A stretch of 64,000 nt of DNA from Streptomyces hokutonensis (GCF_000376565.1 NZ_BARG01000033.1:298467-362466); one strand, 5' to 3'. Shown: positions 17,819 to 27,200, numbered from the stretch's first letter. Program-made: numbers and translations. Notes: generated by a model from the letters alone, not told the origin.

Positions 17819-18802
17819 ATGGGAGCACGAGCGCAGTACGTGGTGGTCGAGAACGGCGCCTGGCAGCGGTACTACTCGCACTGGGGCGCGAACCGGGTGG
17901 TCGACGATCTGCTGCCCGGTCCGGCCGCGGCGACACGCAGCTTCCGCGCCCACCGGGAGACCGGCGAATGGCTCGACGACGTGTGGTGCGAGGGCGCCGT
18001 GCTCGTCGACCACGACCGCCGGATCCTGCTCTGGTTCGCCTTCGTGGACGGCTGGGCCGACCACCTCGCCGCCCGTGCCGTACTGGCCGGGACCTGGCCC
18101 GGCTGGGACGTCCGCTTCGCGCACGACGGCATGGGCGATCTGACCCAACACTTGGGCCTGGGGCGGGAGTTGACCCGCACGCCGGGCTGGTTCGAGACCT
18201 TCGAGGCCGTCGGGTTCGCGCACACCGAGTACAGCGAGCCCCACTCCGTCGCCTCCCTGCGCCTGCCCGACGGAAGTGTTCGCGGGTGGGGCAGCGACTG
18301 GGAGCCCGTCGAACACCTCGCGGGCGGCCGAGGCCTGATGGACCATCTCGCCGCGTCGCCGGCCACTCCCGGGCTCACCGACATGCCGTACGGGGGCGTC
18401 CATTTCGACCCGGGGACCCGCACCGTCTCGCTCTGGGCGGTGCAGACCGTGGCCGGGATTCACGACTGGCCGTTGCCTGGCTGGGAGGACTGGGCGCTGG
18501 ACTTCCGCGGCGACGACCACACACTGCAGGCCGAGCTGCTCCAGGCGGACTTCCCCTTCCCCCGGCCCCCGCTCGCCGCCGCACTGCGCAGGCTCGGCGA
18601 CGGACTCGGCACCCCGCCACCCGACAACGGCCCACTCCTCGCCCGCGCGGCGGCCGCGCCCGGCCCCGAGGGCGCCACGCCCGTGGTGACCCCCGCCGCG
18701 CTGGTACCGCACGAACCGGCCGACCCCACCCCGGCCGAACTGGCCGCCCTGCGCGCGGCGATCACCGCACTGGTCGCGGAGGCGGAGGAATCACTGCCGT
18801 AA
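17819..18802 (+). CDS. Conserved hypothetical protein (327 aa)
   Basis: I do not recognise this protein. It has no signal peptide or membrane segment. It is rich in Trp and acidic residues, for example QRYYSHWGANRVVDDLL, ILLWFAFVDGWADHL and PLPGWEDWALDFRGDDH. The last 90 residues become Ala/Pro-rich and end in a helical stretch (AELAALRAAITALVAEAEE). It lies right of the catabolic island with no regulon site before it. An AT-rich palindrome follows its stop. Codon use is normal for the window, so it is probably a real cytoplasmic protein. Confidence 0.7.
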   Translation: MGARAQYVVVENGAWQRYYSHWGANRVVDDLLPGPAAATRSFRAHRETGEWLDDVWCEGAVLVDHDRRILLWFAFVDGWADHLAARAVLAGTWPGWDVRFAHDGMGDLTQHLGLGRELTRTPGWFETFEAVGFAHTEYSEPHSVASLRLPDGSVRGWGSDWEPVEHLAGGRGLMDHLAASPATPGLTDMPYGGVHFDPGTRTVSLWAVQTVAGIHDWPLPGWEDWALDFRGDDHTLQAELLQADFPFPRPPLAAALRRLGDGLGTPPPDNGPLLARAAAAPGPEGATPVVTPAALVPHEPADPTPAELAALRAAITALVAEAEESLP

Positions 18803-18827
18803 CACTTCTAACAGAATTATCATCGAA

Positions 18828-18839
18828 ATTGTTAACAAT
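18828..18839. promoter_or_regulatory. AT-rich 12-bp perfect palindrome
   Basis: ATTGTTAACAAT is a perfect palindrome in a locally AT-rich patch (about 18803-18840). It lies 128 bp before the secreted hydrolase gene at 18967. It could be an operator or part of a promoter for that gene. Nothing in the sequence decides between these. Confidence 0.4.
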
Positions 18840-18966
18840 CCTGGGGCCCAACCGACAGTCTGGGACGCGACCGAGCCGCACGCCGCCCAACCTGCCCGCG
18901 ATGTCGCCGAGGCGCTGGGTGCGTACGGCTGTGACCACGCAACCAGCTGTACAAGGAGGTCCACGG

Positions 18967-20733
18967 GTGGACGTCAACCGTAGAACTGTGATCCGGAGCG
19001 CCACGGGCGTCGCGGCCATGACCGCGTTCGGAGTCGCCGAGGGCGCGGCGGGCACGGCCTTCGCCGCCACTTCGTCATCGGGCAGTTCGTCGAAGAGCTC
19101 GTCGACCACGTCCTCGGCGTACTCGCTGGAGTTCGATCCCACCGCCTGGTCGTACGACGCGACCAACGACGTGTACTACCAGCTCGGCAAGGTGTACGTC
19201 GCCAACCCGGCCGCGACGGACTACGAGAACCTGTCGATCTATGTGCCGGGCGCCTATCTGACGGCCACCGCGAACAGCGACGGCACCACGTACACCGCGA
19301 AGCTCAACCGGAAGGGCACCGTCGGCCAGTACTCGGGAGGCACGGCGCCGATCGTGATCCCGGTCAACACCCCCGGCTACGCCCAGCAGGCGCCGGCCAC
19401 GTCCTACAGCTACAGCAGCGTGTCGCAGTACCTCGCGGCCGGGCTCGTCTATGTGTGGCCGGGTCTGCGCGGCCGGGACAGTTCGACCAGCACCCGTTCC
19501 GACGCGGCGCCCTGGGGCGTGACCGACCTGAAGGCCGCGATCCGGTTCCTCCGGTACAACGAGAGCGTCCTGCCCGGCAGCACGGACGACATCGTCCTGT
19601 TCGGCATGAGCGGCGGCGGCGCCCAGGACACCGTGGCGGGCACGTCCGGTGACAGCCCCTTGTACCACCCGTACCTGCGCACGATCGGCGCGGCGATGGA
19701 GGACGCCCAGGGCCGCCCCCTCAGCGACGCGGTCGCCGGCGTCATGGCCTGGTGCCCGATCACCAACCTGGCGGAGGCCAATCTGTCCTACGAGTGGAAC
19801 ATGGGCCAGTTCGCCTCGACCGGCACCCGCGCGTCCACCACCTGGACCAGCGCCTACTCGGCCGACCTCGCGAAGGCCTGGCCCAAGTACCTCAACCGCC
19901 TCGGGCTGCGCGACGAGCACGGCAGGCGCCTGGAGCTGACCGGGTCCAGCAGCGGCACGTACCTGGCCGGCAGCTACTACGACCACCTGATCGAGGTGAT
20001 CACCACCTCGCTGAACAACTTCCTGTCGGACAACACCTTCCCGTACACCATCACGACCCAGGGCGGCCCGCCCGGATCGGGCCAGACGGGGACCTCGACC
20101 ACGTACGAGACGGTCGACGACTACATCGCCTACCTCAACACCGGCAGTACCTGGGTCACTTACGACGCCACGACCAACACCGCGACGGTGTCCGGCCTCG
20201 AAGGCTTCGTGGGCAGCCAGAAGAACGCGAACAAGCCGGTCGGCGCGTTCGACGGGGTCTCCCGAGGGCAGGGCGAGAACAGCGTCTTCGCGATGGGGCT
20301 GGGTGTCCCGTCCCACTTCGCGCCGCTCACCCGTGACGTCGTCAAGGCGAACGAGACGACGTACGCCACATACTCCGACTGGGACTCCGCCTACGGCGCC
20401 GCGGCCTACGACACCGACTTCGCGAAGAAGGACAGCGTCGGCAAGGACATGGCCTGGCGGGGCGACGCCTACAACCCGCTGTACTTCCTCTCGCCCGCCT
20501 TCGCCGGCTACCGGCAGTCGAAGGTGGCGCGGCACTGGCGCATCCGCACCGGCATCATGCAGGGCGACACGGGCAACACGACCGAGATCAACCTCCGGTT
20601 GGCGCTGCGGAACTACGGCATCCGCGACGTCGACTTCGCCACGGTGTGGGCCAAGGCGCACACCATGGCCGAGCGCACCGGAGACGCGACGACGAACTTC
20701 ATCAGCTGGGTGGAGTCCGTGGTCAAGAAGTGA
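18967..20733 (+). CDS. Secreted tannase/feruloyl-esterase-like alpha/beta-hydrolase (subtype B tannase)
   Basis: The 588-residue protein starts VDVNRRTVIRSATG with a twin arginine and a hydrophobic stretch ending TAFAATSS, so Tat export is likely. A Ser/Thr/Lys linker follows. The nucleophile is probably Ser215 in LFGMSGGG, and a catalytic His is likely His565 in KAHTMAERT near the C-terminus. This layout matches bacterial tannases and feruloyl esterases that cleave plant phenolic esters. AAGGAGG precedes GTG 18967 with 8-base spacing. A strong terminator follows 20 bp after the stop. It is monocistronic. Confidence 0.82.
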   Translation: MDVNRRTVIRSATGVAAMTAFGVAEGAAGTAFAATSSSGSSSKSSSTTSSAYSLEFDPTAWSYDATNDVYYQLGKVYVANPAATDYENLSIYVPGAYLTATANSDGTTYTAKLNRKGTVGQYSGGTAPIVIPVNTPGYAQQAPATSYSYSSVSQYLAAGLVYVWPGLRGRDSSTSTRSDAAPWGVTDLKAAIRFLRYNESVLPGSTDDIVLFGMSGGGAQDTVAGTSGDSPLYHPYLRTIGAAMEDAQGRPLSDAVAGVMAWCPITNLAEANLSYEWNMGQFASTGTRASTTWTSAYSADLAKAWPKYLNRLGLRDEHGRRLELTGSSSGTYLAGSYYDHLIEVITTSLNNFLSDNTFPYTITTQGGPPGSGQTGTSTTYETVDDYIAYLNTGSTWVTYDATTNTATVSGLEGFVGSQKNANKPVGAFDGVSRGQGENSVFAMGLGVPSHFAPLTRDVVKANETTYATYSDWDSAYGAAAYDTDFAKKDSVGKDMAWRGDAYNPLYFLSPAFAGYRQSKVARHWRIRTGIMQGDTGNTTEINLRLALRNYGIRDVDFATVWAKAHTMAERTGDATTNFISWVESVVKK

Positions 20734-20752
20734 CGAGCGGTTCTGACACACC

Positions 20753-20786
20753 GGGTGCCCGGCCGACGCTCGTCGGCCGGGCACCC
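20753..20786 (+). terminator. Strong intrinsic terminator
   Basis: A perfect 16-bp stem starting GGGTGCCCGGCC is closed by a tight loop at 20769-20770 and followed by CGCTT. It ends the secreted hydrolase transcript and also faces the tail of the TetR fragment. Confidence 0.85.
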
Positions 20787-20811
20787 GCTTGCGTGTTGTC
20801 GGCGGCGGATG

Positions 20812-21186
20812 TCAGCCGGCCGCGTGCCGCAGCCCGGCCAGGACCACGTCCGTGATCCTTTCCGCCCCGGCGCGGGTGAAGGGGCGCAGACCGCGGCTGA
20901 CGTACAGGTGCACCGGGCCGGTCAGCAGCTCGGCGAGGAAGTAGCCGTCGACCGGCGGCAGTTCACCCCGTGCCGCGGCGGTGTCCACGACCTGCTGGAG
21001 CCGGGCCGGACGCCGCTCGAAGATCCGGTCGACGGGCAGGGCGACCTCGGGATTCTCCCGTGCGGACTGGATGACGCGCTGCATGGCGCGGCCGGTCGTC
21101 GTGGACAGCAGCTCGGCCAACGCCACCAGGTGGTCGACCAGGTCGTGGCGCAGATCCCCGGTGTCTTCCAACTCCAGCGCGGCCCT
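20812..21186 (-). pseudogene. TetR-family regulator remnant (C-terminal domain only)
   Basis: Read leftwards, about 125 codons match the C-terminal ligand domain of a TetR/AcrR protein (LEDTGDLRHDLVDHLVALAEL, GELPPVDGYFLAELL, ITDVVLAGLRHAAG). The N-terminal helix-turn-helix is missing. Right of about 21186 the sequence abruptly becomes the C-terminal part of an oppositely oriented FAD monooxygenase. An ancestral divergent tetR/monooxygenase pair has therefore apparently lost its central portion. A DNA-binding function is not possible for the remaining product. Confidence 0.7.
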
Positions 21187-21187
21187 G

Positions 21188-21433
21188 CTCTCCGGCCGCG
21201 GCACCTCTCTGGCCCTCGGCGGCGCCCACTTCCTGGCCGAGGAACTCGAAGCCGCGGGCGGCGATCATACGATCGCGTTCGAGCGCTACGAGCAACGCCA
21301 GCGCCCCTACGCCGAGTTCGCCCAGAACAGTGTCAGGGACGGCGGCGAACTCATCATGCCCTCCACGCAGGAAGCGATCGACGCGCGCAACGCGCGGCTC
21401 CGGGCCGTCGCCGTCCGACAGCGGCATCGATGA
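21188..21433 (+). pseudogene. FAD-dependent monooxygenase remnant (C-terminal end only)
   Basis: About 80 codons encode LSGRGTSLALGGAHFLAEE, FERYEQRQRPYAEFAQ and RNARLRAVAVRQRHR. This is the typical end of a class A flavin monooxygenase, starting at the FAD ribityl-binding segment. No start codon, NAD(P)H or FAD Rossmann domain exists upstream, because the sequence there is the TetR fragment on the other strand. The stop codon is intact. The two remnants together mark a single deletion joint near 21180-21190. Confidence 0.68.
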
Positions 21434-21506
21434 GCACCGATGAGTTTTGCCGACCGGGCCGGTCTACCAGGACGTACATCATCGAGCCACTGACCGGAGA
21501 CCCATC

Positions 21507-21977
21507 ATGACCACTCCCGCACACCCCGGCCGCATGCTGTTCCTGAACATCCCCGTGCTGGACCTGGAGCGCAGCAAGGCGTTCTTCGCCAAGCTCGGGT
21601 TCAGCTTCAACCCGAAGTTCACCGACGAGACCGCCACCTGCATGCTGGTCGGCGAGCAGGCCTTCGTCATGCTGCTCACCCGCGAGAAGTTCGCGGAGTT
21701 CGCGAAGCTGCCGCTGGCCGATCCCACCACGCACACGCTGGCGCTCTACTGCTTCAGCGTGTCCTCCCGCGAGGAGGTCGACTCGGTCAGCGCCGCAGCG
21801 CTCGCGGCGGGCGGCACCGAGGTGGACGGCGCCGAGGACTACGGCTTCATGTACTCACGCAGCTTCTACGACCTCGACGGCCACGGCTGGCAGGTCATGT
21901 GGATGGACCCGGCGGCGGCCGAGCAGGGACCCGAGGAGTTCGCTGCCGCCACGCAGGATGCCGACGCCAGGGCCTGA
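21507..21977 (+). CDS. VOC-family protein (glyoxalase/extradiol fold)
   Basis: This 156-residue protein has the vicinal-oxygen-chelate pattern: LFLNIPVLDLERSKAFFAKLGF and a C-terminal SRSFYDLDGHGWQVMWMD. It resembles uncharacterised VOC proteins often annotated as lactoylglutathione-lyase relatives. RBS GGAG precedes ATG 21507. It lies directly after the monooxygenase remnant. The catalytic role is unknown. Confidence 0.85.
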   Translation: MTTPAHPGRMLFLNIPVLDLERSKAFFAKLGFSFNPKFTDETATCMLVGEQAFVMLLTREKFAEFAKLPLADPTTHTLALYCFSVSSREEVDSVSAAALAAGGTEVDGAEDYGFMYSRSFYDLDGHGWQVMWMDPAAAEQGPEEFAAATQDADARA

Positions 21978-22101
21978 CCCGAGAAGTCGCACCCCTCTTT
22001 CGGAGTCCGGTGGCCCGAGTATGTCGAGAACGGGCCATCGACTCCGTCCCAGGGACGGCAGCGGTCACCACCGGCCGCACAAGGAAGAGGGAGAAACCGG
22101 C

Positions 22102-22542
22102 ATGGCGATTCAGCGGATGGACAACGTCGGCATCGTCGTCGAGGACATGGACGCCGCCGTCGCGTTCTTCGTGGAACTCGGAATGGAGCTGGAGGGCAGG
22201 GGAGAGGTCCAGGGCCTCTTCGCCGACCAGTGCACCGGACTCGACGGCGTCCACTGCGACATCGCGATGCTCCGGACCCCGGACGGCCACAGCCGGCTCG
22301 AACTCGCGAAGTACCGCAGCCCCGAGGCGATCAGCGACGGGCCGCGCGACCGGCCGCACAACATCCTGGGCACCCACCGCGTCATGTTCGCCGTCGACGA
22401 CATCAAGGACACCGTCGCCCGTCTGCGCCCGCACGGCGCCGAACTCCTCGGCGAGATCGCCCGGTTCGAGGACATCTACCTGCTCTGCTACGTCCGCGGC
22501 CCGGAGGGCATCATCGTCGGACTGGCCGAGCAACTGGGCTGA
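22102..22542 (+). CDS. VOC-family protein
   Basis: This 146-residue VOC protein begins MAIQRMDNVGIVVEDMDA and has GTHRVMFAVDDIKDTVARL and YVRGPEGIIVGLAEQLG. The two half-modules carry metal-ligand candidates His/Glu (CDIAML, EGIIVGL). The ribosome binding site is AGAGGGAGA. It is co-directional with the VOC gene at 21507 but 124 bp away, and is followed by a PhzF-family gene. Confidence 0.85.
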   Translation: MAIQRMDNVGIVVEDMDAAVAFFVELGMELEGRGEVQGLFADQCTGLDGVHCDIAMLRTPDGHSRLELAKYRSPEAISDGPRDRPHNILGTHRVMFAVDDIKDTVARLRPHGAELLGEIARFEDIYLLCYVRGPEGIIVGLAEQLG

Positions 22543-22613
22543 GAAGAAGGGCGCACGGTGAACCGGCGCGGTGCCCGGGAATGGTCGGGAACCCGCCCCG
22601 CGTTGCCACGACC

Positions 22614-23495
22614 ATGACGACGAACGAGCCCCGGCCCGAGGTGTTGCGCTACACCGCCTTCTCCAGCGACCCTTCCGGCGGAAACCCCGCCGGCGTCGTG
22701 CTGGACGCCACCGACCTGGCCGACAGCGACATGCTGGCCATCGCCGCCGAGCTCGGATACTCGGAGTCCGCGTTCCTGACCGCGCCCCCGGAGGGCCTCG
22801 GCGGTCCGGACGGGCGGGCGTACCGCATCCGGTACTTCAGCCCCAAGGCCGAGGTGCCGTTCTGCGGGCACGCCACCGTCGCGACCGCCGTCGCACTGGC
22901 CGAACGGATCGGCACGGGCGAGCTGGTGTTCGCGACGCGCGCGGGCACCGTACCCGTGGAGGTGACCGAGGAGAACGGGACGCTCCGGGCCACACTCACC
23001 AGCGTCGAACCGCACACCGAGGAGATCACCGACGCCGATCTCGACGAGGCGCTCGCCGCGCTCGACTGGCCGCGAGCCGATCTCGACCCCGCGTTCCCGC
23101 CCCGTATCGCCTTCGCCGGCGCCCGCCATCTCGTGCTCGCGGCGGCGACCCGCGCCCGACTCACGGATCTCGCCTACGACTTCGGGCGCCTCGAAGCCCT
23201 GATGCACCAACTGGACCTGACCACGGTCCAGTTGGTGTGGCGGGAGTCGGCCACGGTCTTCCACGTCCGTGACCCCTTCCCCGTCGGCGGCGTCGTCGAG
23301 GACCCGGCGACGGGCGCGGCGGCCGCCGCGTTCGGCGCGTACGCGCGTGAACTCGGCCTGGTCCCCGAGGACTCCGTCCTCACGCTGCACCAGGGCGAGG
23401 ACCTGGGCCGCCCCGGCGAACTCACCGTGACGCTGCGCGCGGGCGACCCGCGTGTCCGCGTCGCCGGCGCGGGAGCACGCATCGACATCGGCTGA
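22614..23495 (+). CDS. PhzF-family isomerase/epimerase-like protein
   Basis: The 293-residue protein has the two-lobed diaminopimelate-epimerase/PhzF fold. SDPSGGNPAGVV opens the protein, the catalytic Glu is present in LGYSESAFL, and CGHATVATA and VEDPATGAAAAAF are conserved. Members isomerise small metabolites, but most remain unassigned. ATG 22614 lacks a clear ribosome binding site. ATG 22581 in frame, next to CCCGGGA, is an alternative. It is the last of three co-directional genes before the kinase. Confidence 0.87.
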   Translation: MTTNEPRPEVLRYTAFSSDPSGGNPAGVVLDATDLADSDMLAIAAELGYSESAFLTAPPEGLGGPDGRAYRIRYFSPKAEVPFCGHATVATAVALAERIGTGELVFATRAGTVPVEVTEENGTLRATLTSVEPHTEEITDADLDEALAALDWPRADLDPAFPPRIAFAGARHLVLAAATRARLTDLAYDFGRLEALMHQLDLTTVQLVWRESATVFHVRDPFPVGGVVEDPATGAAAAAFGAYARELGLVPEDSVLTLHQGEDLGRPGELTVTLRAGDPRVRVAGAGARIDIG

Positions 23496-23608
23496 AGCAC
23501 CGGCTGCCACGACGCGGTGCACATGTCCGCCCGTCCCCGGTGTTCGGCGGCCGGCGAGCCGATACGCTGAACGACAGCCATGTCGGGGGCGGGGCTGGGG
23601 GCGTGGAC

Positions 23609-25255
23609 ATGGATCCGCGAATGCAGTTGTCGGTGGGCGGATACGTCTGCGAGCGCGAGTTGGGCCGCGGCGGACAAGGCGTGGTGTGGCTCGCGCGGGA
23701 CCGGGCGGGACAGCAGGTCGTGGTGAAGTTCCTGCTGCCGGGCAAGGAGTACGACGAGGTCGCGCTCGCCCGGGTGCGCCGGGAGTTCGGCGCCGCGAGC
23801 CGGGTCGGTGAACTGGCCACGGCCCGGGTCCTCGACGCGGACCTCACCGGCCGACACCCGTACATCGTCAGCGAGTTCGTCCCGGGCCCCACGATCCACC
23901 AGCATGTGACCGCGGGCGGCCCGCTGTCCTCGGGCCGGCTTCAGTCCCTGGCACTGGCCGTCGCACACGCGCTGGCACAGGTGCACCGGGCGGGAGTCGT
24001 GCACCGCGACATCAAACCGTCCAACATCCTGCTCTCCCCGGACGGACCGCGGATCATCGACTTCGGTATCGCCCGCGACGACCGCCTGCTGGAGTCCGCG
24101 CTCACCACCCCGGGCAGCGTGCTCGGCTCACCCGCCTACATGTCACCCGAGCAGGTCAAGTCGCTCCGCGTCACCAGCGCCACCGACGTGTTCTCCCTCG
24201 GCGGCACGCTCTACTTCGCCGCCACGGGCAGACATCCCTTCGAGGGGGAGAGCGACTACGAGGTGCTGGTCGCCGTGTCCACCCGCGACGCGGATCTCAC
24301 AGAGGTACCGGAACCGGTCCGCTCGGCCATCGCCGACTGCCTCCGCAAGGACCCGGCGGAACGCCCCACCGCCGCCCAACTCATCACCAGGCTCGCGGAA
24401 GCGGCGGAGGCGACGGACGAAGCGCGCACGGAGACGAGCACGCCACCACCGGGAAACGGCGGCGAAAGCAGTGGCTCCGCTCCCGCGGCCGGCCCTGGCG
24501 CTTCCCCCGGCAGAAGCGCCAAACAGTTACGCCTGTGGGGCTTCGCGGCCGGCAGCGCCGCGGTGGCCGTACTGCTCGCGATCGTGCTCAGCACCACCTC
24601 GGGGGGATCGGCCCCGCAGACCCACAGCTCCGGGAGCTCCACGAACCCCCAACCCCTCACGTACACCGACGACTTGACCGACTCGGGCGACTGGTCGTAC
24701 AAGGACCCGACCCTGGCGAGGATCACGCACCAGGGCGGGACCATGCTCGTGGATCCCAAGTCCGAACTGGAGGTGTGGCCACAGGCCCCCTTCGAACCGT
24801 CGTCGTTCGCGGTACGGCTGAGCACCCAGACGGAGTGGTACGGCGGTGAGGGCGGGGTCGGGCTGTGGTGCGACGGCTCGGGGGACTACCGCAAGGGCTC
24901 CCGCTGGGCCACCTATCTGACGACGGATCAGGAAGCCCTGATCGTGCGCGAGTTCAGGTACAAGGGCGCCTTCCAGCACGACCGGGTCGTCGAGGTCGAC
25001 CTCGCGGACCTGGGCCTGGAAGTGGAGACCGGGAAGGAGGTCGACATGTCGATGACCTGTTCCCCGGCCGGCGCGGGCCGGATCAAGGTCGAACTCGCCG
25101 TCAACGGCACCCGGGTCGCCTCCTACACCGGCGTCGCCTTCGACGCGCGGGGCTGCGGGCTGGCCGCCTTCCACTACAGCGCGACCGACCCGCGCGGCAC
25201 GGCCTTCCACGCGGGCTTCGAGCGCTTCATCGCGGCGGAACTGCCGACCAACTGA
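23609..25255 (+). CDS. Membrane Ser/Thr protein kinase with extracellular domain (TTA codon)
   Basis: This is a 548-residue PknB-like kinase. The Gly loop is ELGRGGQG, Lys40 is the ATP lysine, HRDIKPSN (Asp134) the catalytic loop, DFG starts at 151, and SPEQ closes the activation segment. A Ser/Pro-rich linker leads to one membrane helix near residues 309-330. A roughly 200-residue outer domain follows, with no Cys pair pattern typical of PASTA repeats; it looks like a beta-rich carbohydrate-binding or LamG-like fold. Leu307, just before the membrane helix, is encoded by TTA (24527-24529), the bldA codon, so translation is probably developmentally timed. ATG 23609 is chosen after a G-rich stretch. 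Confidence 0.92.
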   Translation: MDPRMQLSVGGYVCERELGRGGQGVVWLARDRAGQQVVVKFLLPGKEYDEVALARVRREFGAASRVGELATARVLDADLTGRHPYIVSEFVPGPTIHQHVTAGGPLSSGRLQSLALAVAHALAQVHRAGVVHRDIKPSNILLSPDGPRIIDFGIARDDRLLESALTTPGSVLGSPAYMSPEQVKSLRVTSATDVFSLGGTLYFAATGRHPFEGESDYEVLVAVSTRDADLTEVPEPVRSAIADCLRKDPAERPTAAQLITRLAEAAEATDEARTETSTPPPGNGGESSGSAPAAGPGASPGRSAKQLRLWGFAAGSAAVAVLLAIVLSTTSGGSAPQTHSSGSSTNPQPLTYTDDLTDSGDWSYKDPTLARITHQGGTMLVDPKSELEVWPQAPFEPSSFAVRLSTQTEWYGGEGGVGLWCDGSGDYRKGSRWATYLTTDQEALIVREFRYKGAFQHDRVVEVDLADLGLEVETGKEVDMSMTCSPAGAGRIKVELAVNGTRVASYTGVAFDARGCGLAAFHYSATDPRGTAFHAGFERFIAAELPTN

Positions 25256-25415
25256 CAGGGGCCGGTCACTGCCGATGTGATCCGCGGTTCTTGCCCAGCT
25301 CTTCCCTTCCCTTGATGAACCTCGACGGCTCCTTTCACCTCTACGACATGTAGTAGAGGTTGCCCCGACGTGAACCGCCGACCGACGAGGGCGGAACGAG
25401 GAGGAGAAGGACGCC

Positions 25416-27170
25416 ATGGATGACGGTCCCCGCGCCGGCGGTGGTCTGCGACTGCGGCGCCGTGACGCGCCCGCCACCGCCGGGCCGCCGCTGACCCGGC
25501 CGCTCACCACCGGGTCCGCCGCGCCGCAGCAGCTGCACCGGGGGATGACACTGATCGCCACGATCAGCCTGTTCATCGGCACCCGCGACGCCTGGACCAG
25601 GGCGATGACCTCCCGTCCGCCCGTCGCCGGGATCATCTCCGTCTGTTACGCGGGGATCCTGGTCGCCGGAGTCCTGACCCTCACCACCCGCACCCGGCGC
25701 GCCCTGACCAGGGTCGACGCCGGAGTCCTGGTGCTCGCCGTCGTCCTGGTGCTCTGCGGCTACTGGCTCAACCACGCCGGCACCGACGAGGGCGTACTCA
25801 CCGCGCAGGCCGCGAACCAGATCCTGCACGGCCACCCCGTCTACGGCCAGCCCTGGCCCTGGCTCTTCGACTCCTCGTCCGTCGGCATCACCAAGACCAT
25901 GTCGGGCAGCGCCGACTACACCTACGGCTACCCGCCGCTGACCGCGCTGCTCGCCGCCCCCGTGCACGCCGTGATCCACTCCACGGCCGCCGCCACCCTC
26001 GTCACCACCGGCGCGCTCCTCGCGGGCGCCGTCCTGCTGTGGCTGCTGCTCCCGGCCCCCTGGCGGTCCGCCGCCACCGCCGTCTGCCTCGGCTTCGGCT
26101 TCCTCCCCGGCTACGCCTACTCCGGCTACCCGGCCGTCCTCGCCCTGGTCCTGCTCATCCCGGTGGTGGTCAGGTGGCCCGACACCGGAGCCGGCGGCCG
26201 GCTCGGACTCCCCGGAGTGCTCCAGGCCCTCTGCCTCGGCGCGGCCTGCGCCACCCAGCAACTCGCCTGGTTCCTCACACCGTTCCTCCTCGTCGGCCTC
26301 TACGCCGTCCGCCGCGGCGACCTCGGCCCCCGGCTCGCCCTCGGCGTGATCGCCCGCTACACCGGCACCGCCGCACTGACCTGGGCCGCGATCAACGCCT
26401 ACTTCGCCGCCGAGGACTTCTCCAGCTGGCTGCACGGACTGCTGCTCCCGATCACCCAGAAGGCGATCCTGCACGGCCAGGGCCTGATGGGGATCTCGTA
26501 CTACTTCACCGCAGGCAGCAGGCACCTCGACTACTACTCCTACGGCAGTCTCCTGCTCCTGTTCGGCCTGCTCGCCGCCACCCTGCTGTTCGTGCGGCGG
26601 CTCGGCCCGGCGATCACCGTGCTGCCCTGGCTGAGCTTCTACCTCGCCACCCGGTCCCAGGACGGCTACTTCCTGATGATGACCCCGCTGTGGCTCGCGG
26701 CGGCCGCCACCGTCCCCGCCTCCGCGCTGGCCTCGGCCTGGCAGCCCCGCATCCCGCGCCTGACCGCACGCCCGGCCCGGGCCGTGCTCGCGGCGGGGCT
26801 GCTCGCGCCCGCCGTCGTGTGTGTGACGATCGCGGCGGCCAGTCCGCCGCCGCTGCGCATGAACGTCACGGCGGACATCGTGGAGCGCTCCGGGCACCGT
26901 GACATCACGCAGCTCGTCGCCCGGGTCGTCAACACGACCGGCACCCGGCTCACCCCCCACTTCGCCAGCCGCCTCGGGCAGGGCGCCTCCGACTGGTGGA
27001 CCGCCTCCGGCGGCCCGCGGTCCCTCGCCCCGCACGCCTCGGCGACGTATGTCGTGAAGCCGCCCGGAGGCCTGAGGCGGGTGCCGGGCGGCTCGCATCC
27101 CCGCTTCTATCTCATCGCCGTCACCGGTACCCCGATGACCATCACCACCGCCCGCATTCCGACCAGTTGA
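25416..27170 (+). CDS. Polytopic membrane protein, GT-C glycosyltransferase-like
   Basis: The 584-residue protein has a basic N-terminus and about ten hydrophobic segments (for example VDAGVLVLAVVLVLCGYWL and LVTTGALLAGAVLLWLLL). An acidic pair in NHAGTDEGVL follows the early membrane segments, and YGYPPLTALLAAP comes next. This layout resembles GT-C mannosyl- or arabinosyltransferases that use polyprenyl-phosphate sugars, but I cannot assign a substrate. The C-terminal 120 residues are probably extracytoplasmic. GAGGAGGAGAAGG precedes ATG 25416. The LCP gene downstream points to cell-envelope polymer assembly. Confidence 0.7.
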   Translation: MDDGPRAGGGLRLRRRDAPATAGPPLTRPLTTGSAAPQQLHRGMTLIATISLFIGTRDAWTRAMTSRPPVAGIISVCYAGILVAGVLTLTTRTRRALTRVDAGVLVLAVVLVLCGYWLNHAGTDEGVLTAQAANQILHGHPVYGQPWPWLFDSSSVGITKTMSGSADYTYGYPPLTALLAAPVHAVIHSTAAATLVTTGALLAGAVLLWLLLPAPWRSAATAVCLGFGFLPGYAYSGYPAVLALVLLIPVVVRWPDTGAGGRLGLPGVLQALCLGAACATQQLAWFLTPFLLVGLYAVRRGDLGPRLALGVIARYTGTAALTWAAINAYFAAEDFSSWLHGLLLPITQKAILHGQGLMGISYYFTAGSRHLDYYSYGSLLLLFGLLAATLLFVRRLGPAITVLPWLSFYLATRSQDGYFLMMTPLWLAAAATVPASALASAWQPRIPRLTARPARAVLAAGLLAPAVVCVTIAAASPPPLRMNVTADIVERSGHRDITQLVARVVNTTGTRLTPHFASRLGQGASDWWTASGGPRSLAPHASATYVVKPPGGLRRVPGGSHPRFYLIAVTGTPMTITTARIPTS

Positions 27171-27200
27171 CCGACCTTGACGCAAAATGAAAGTCCGTAA

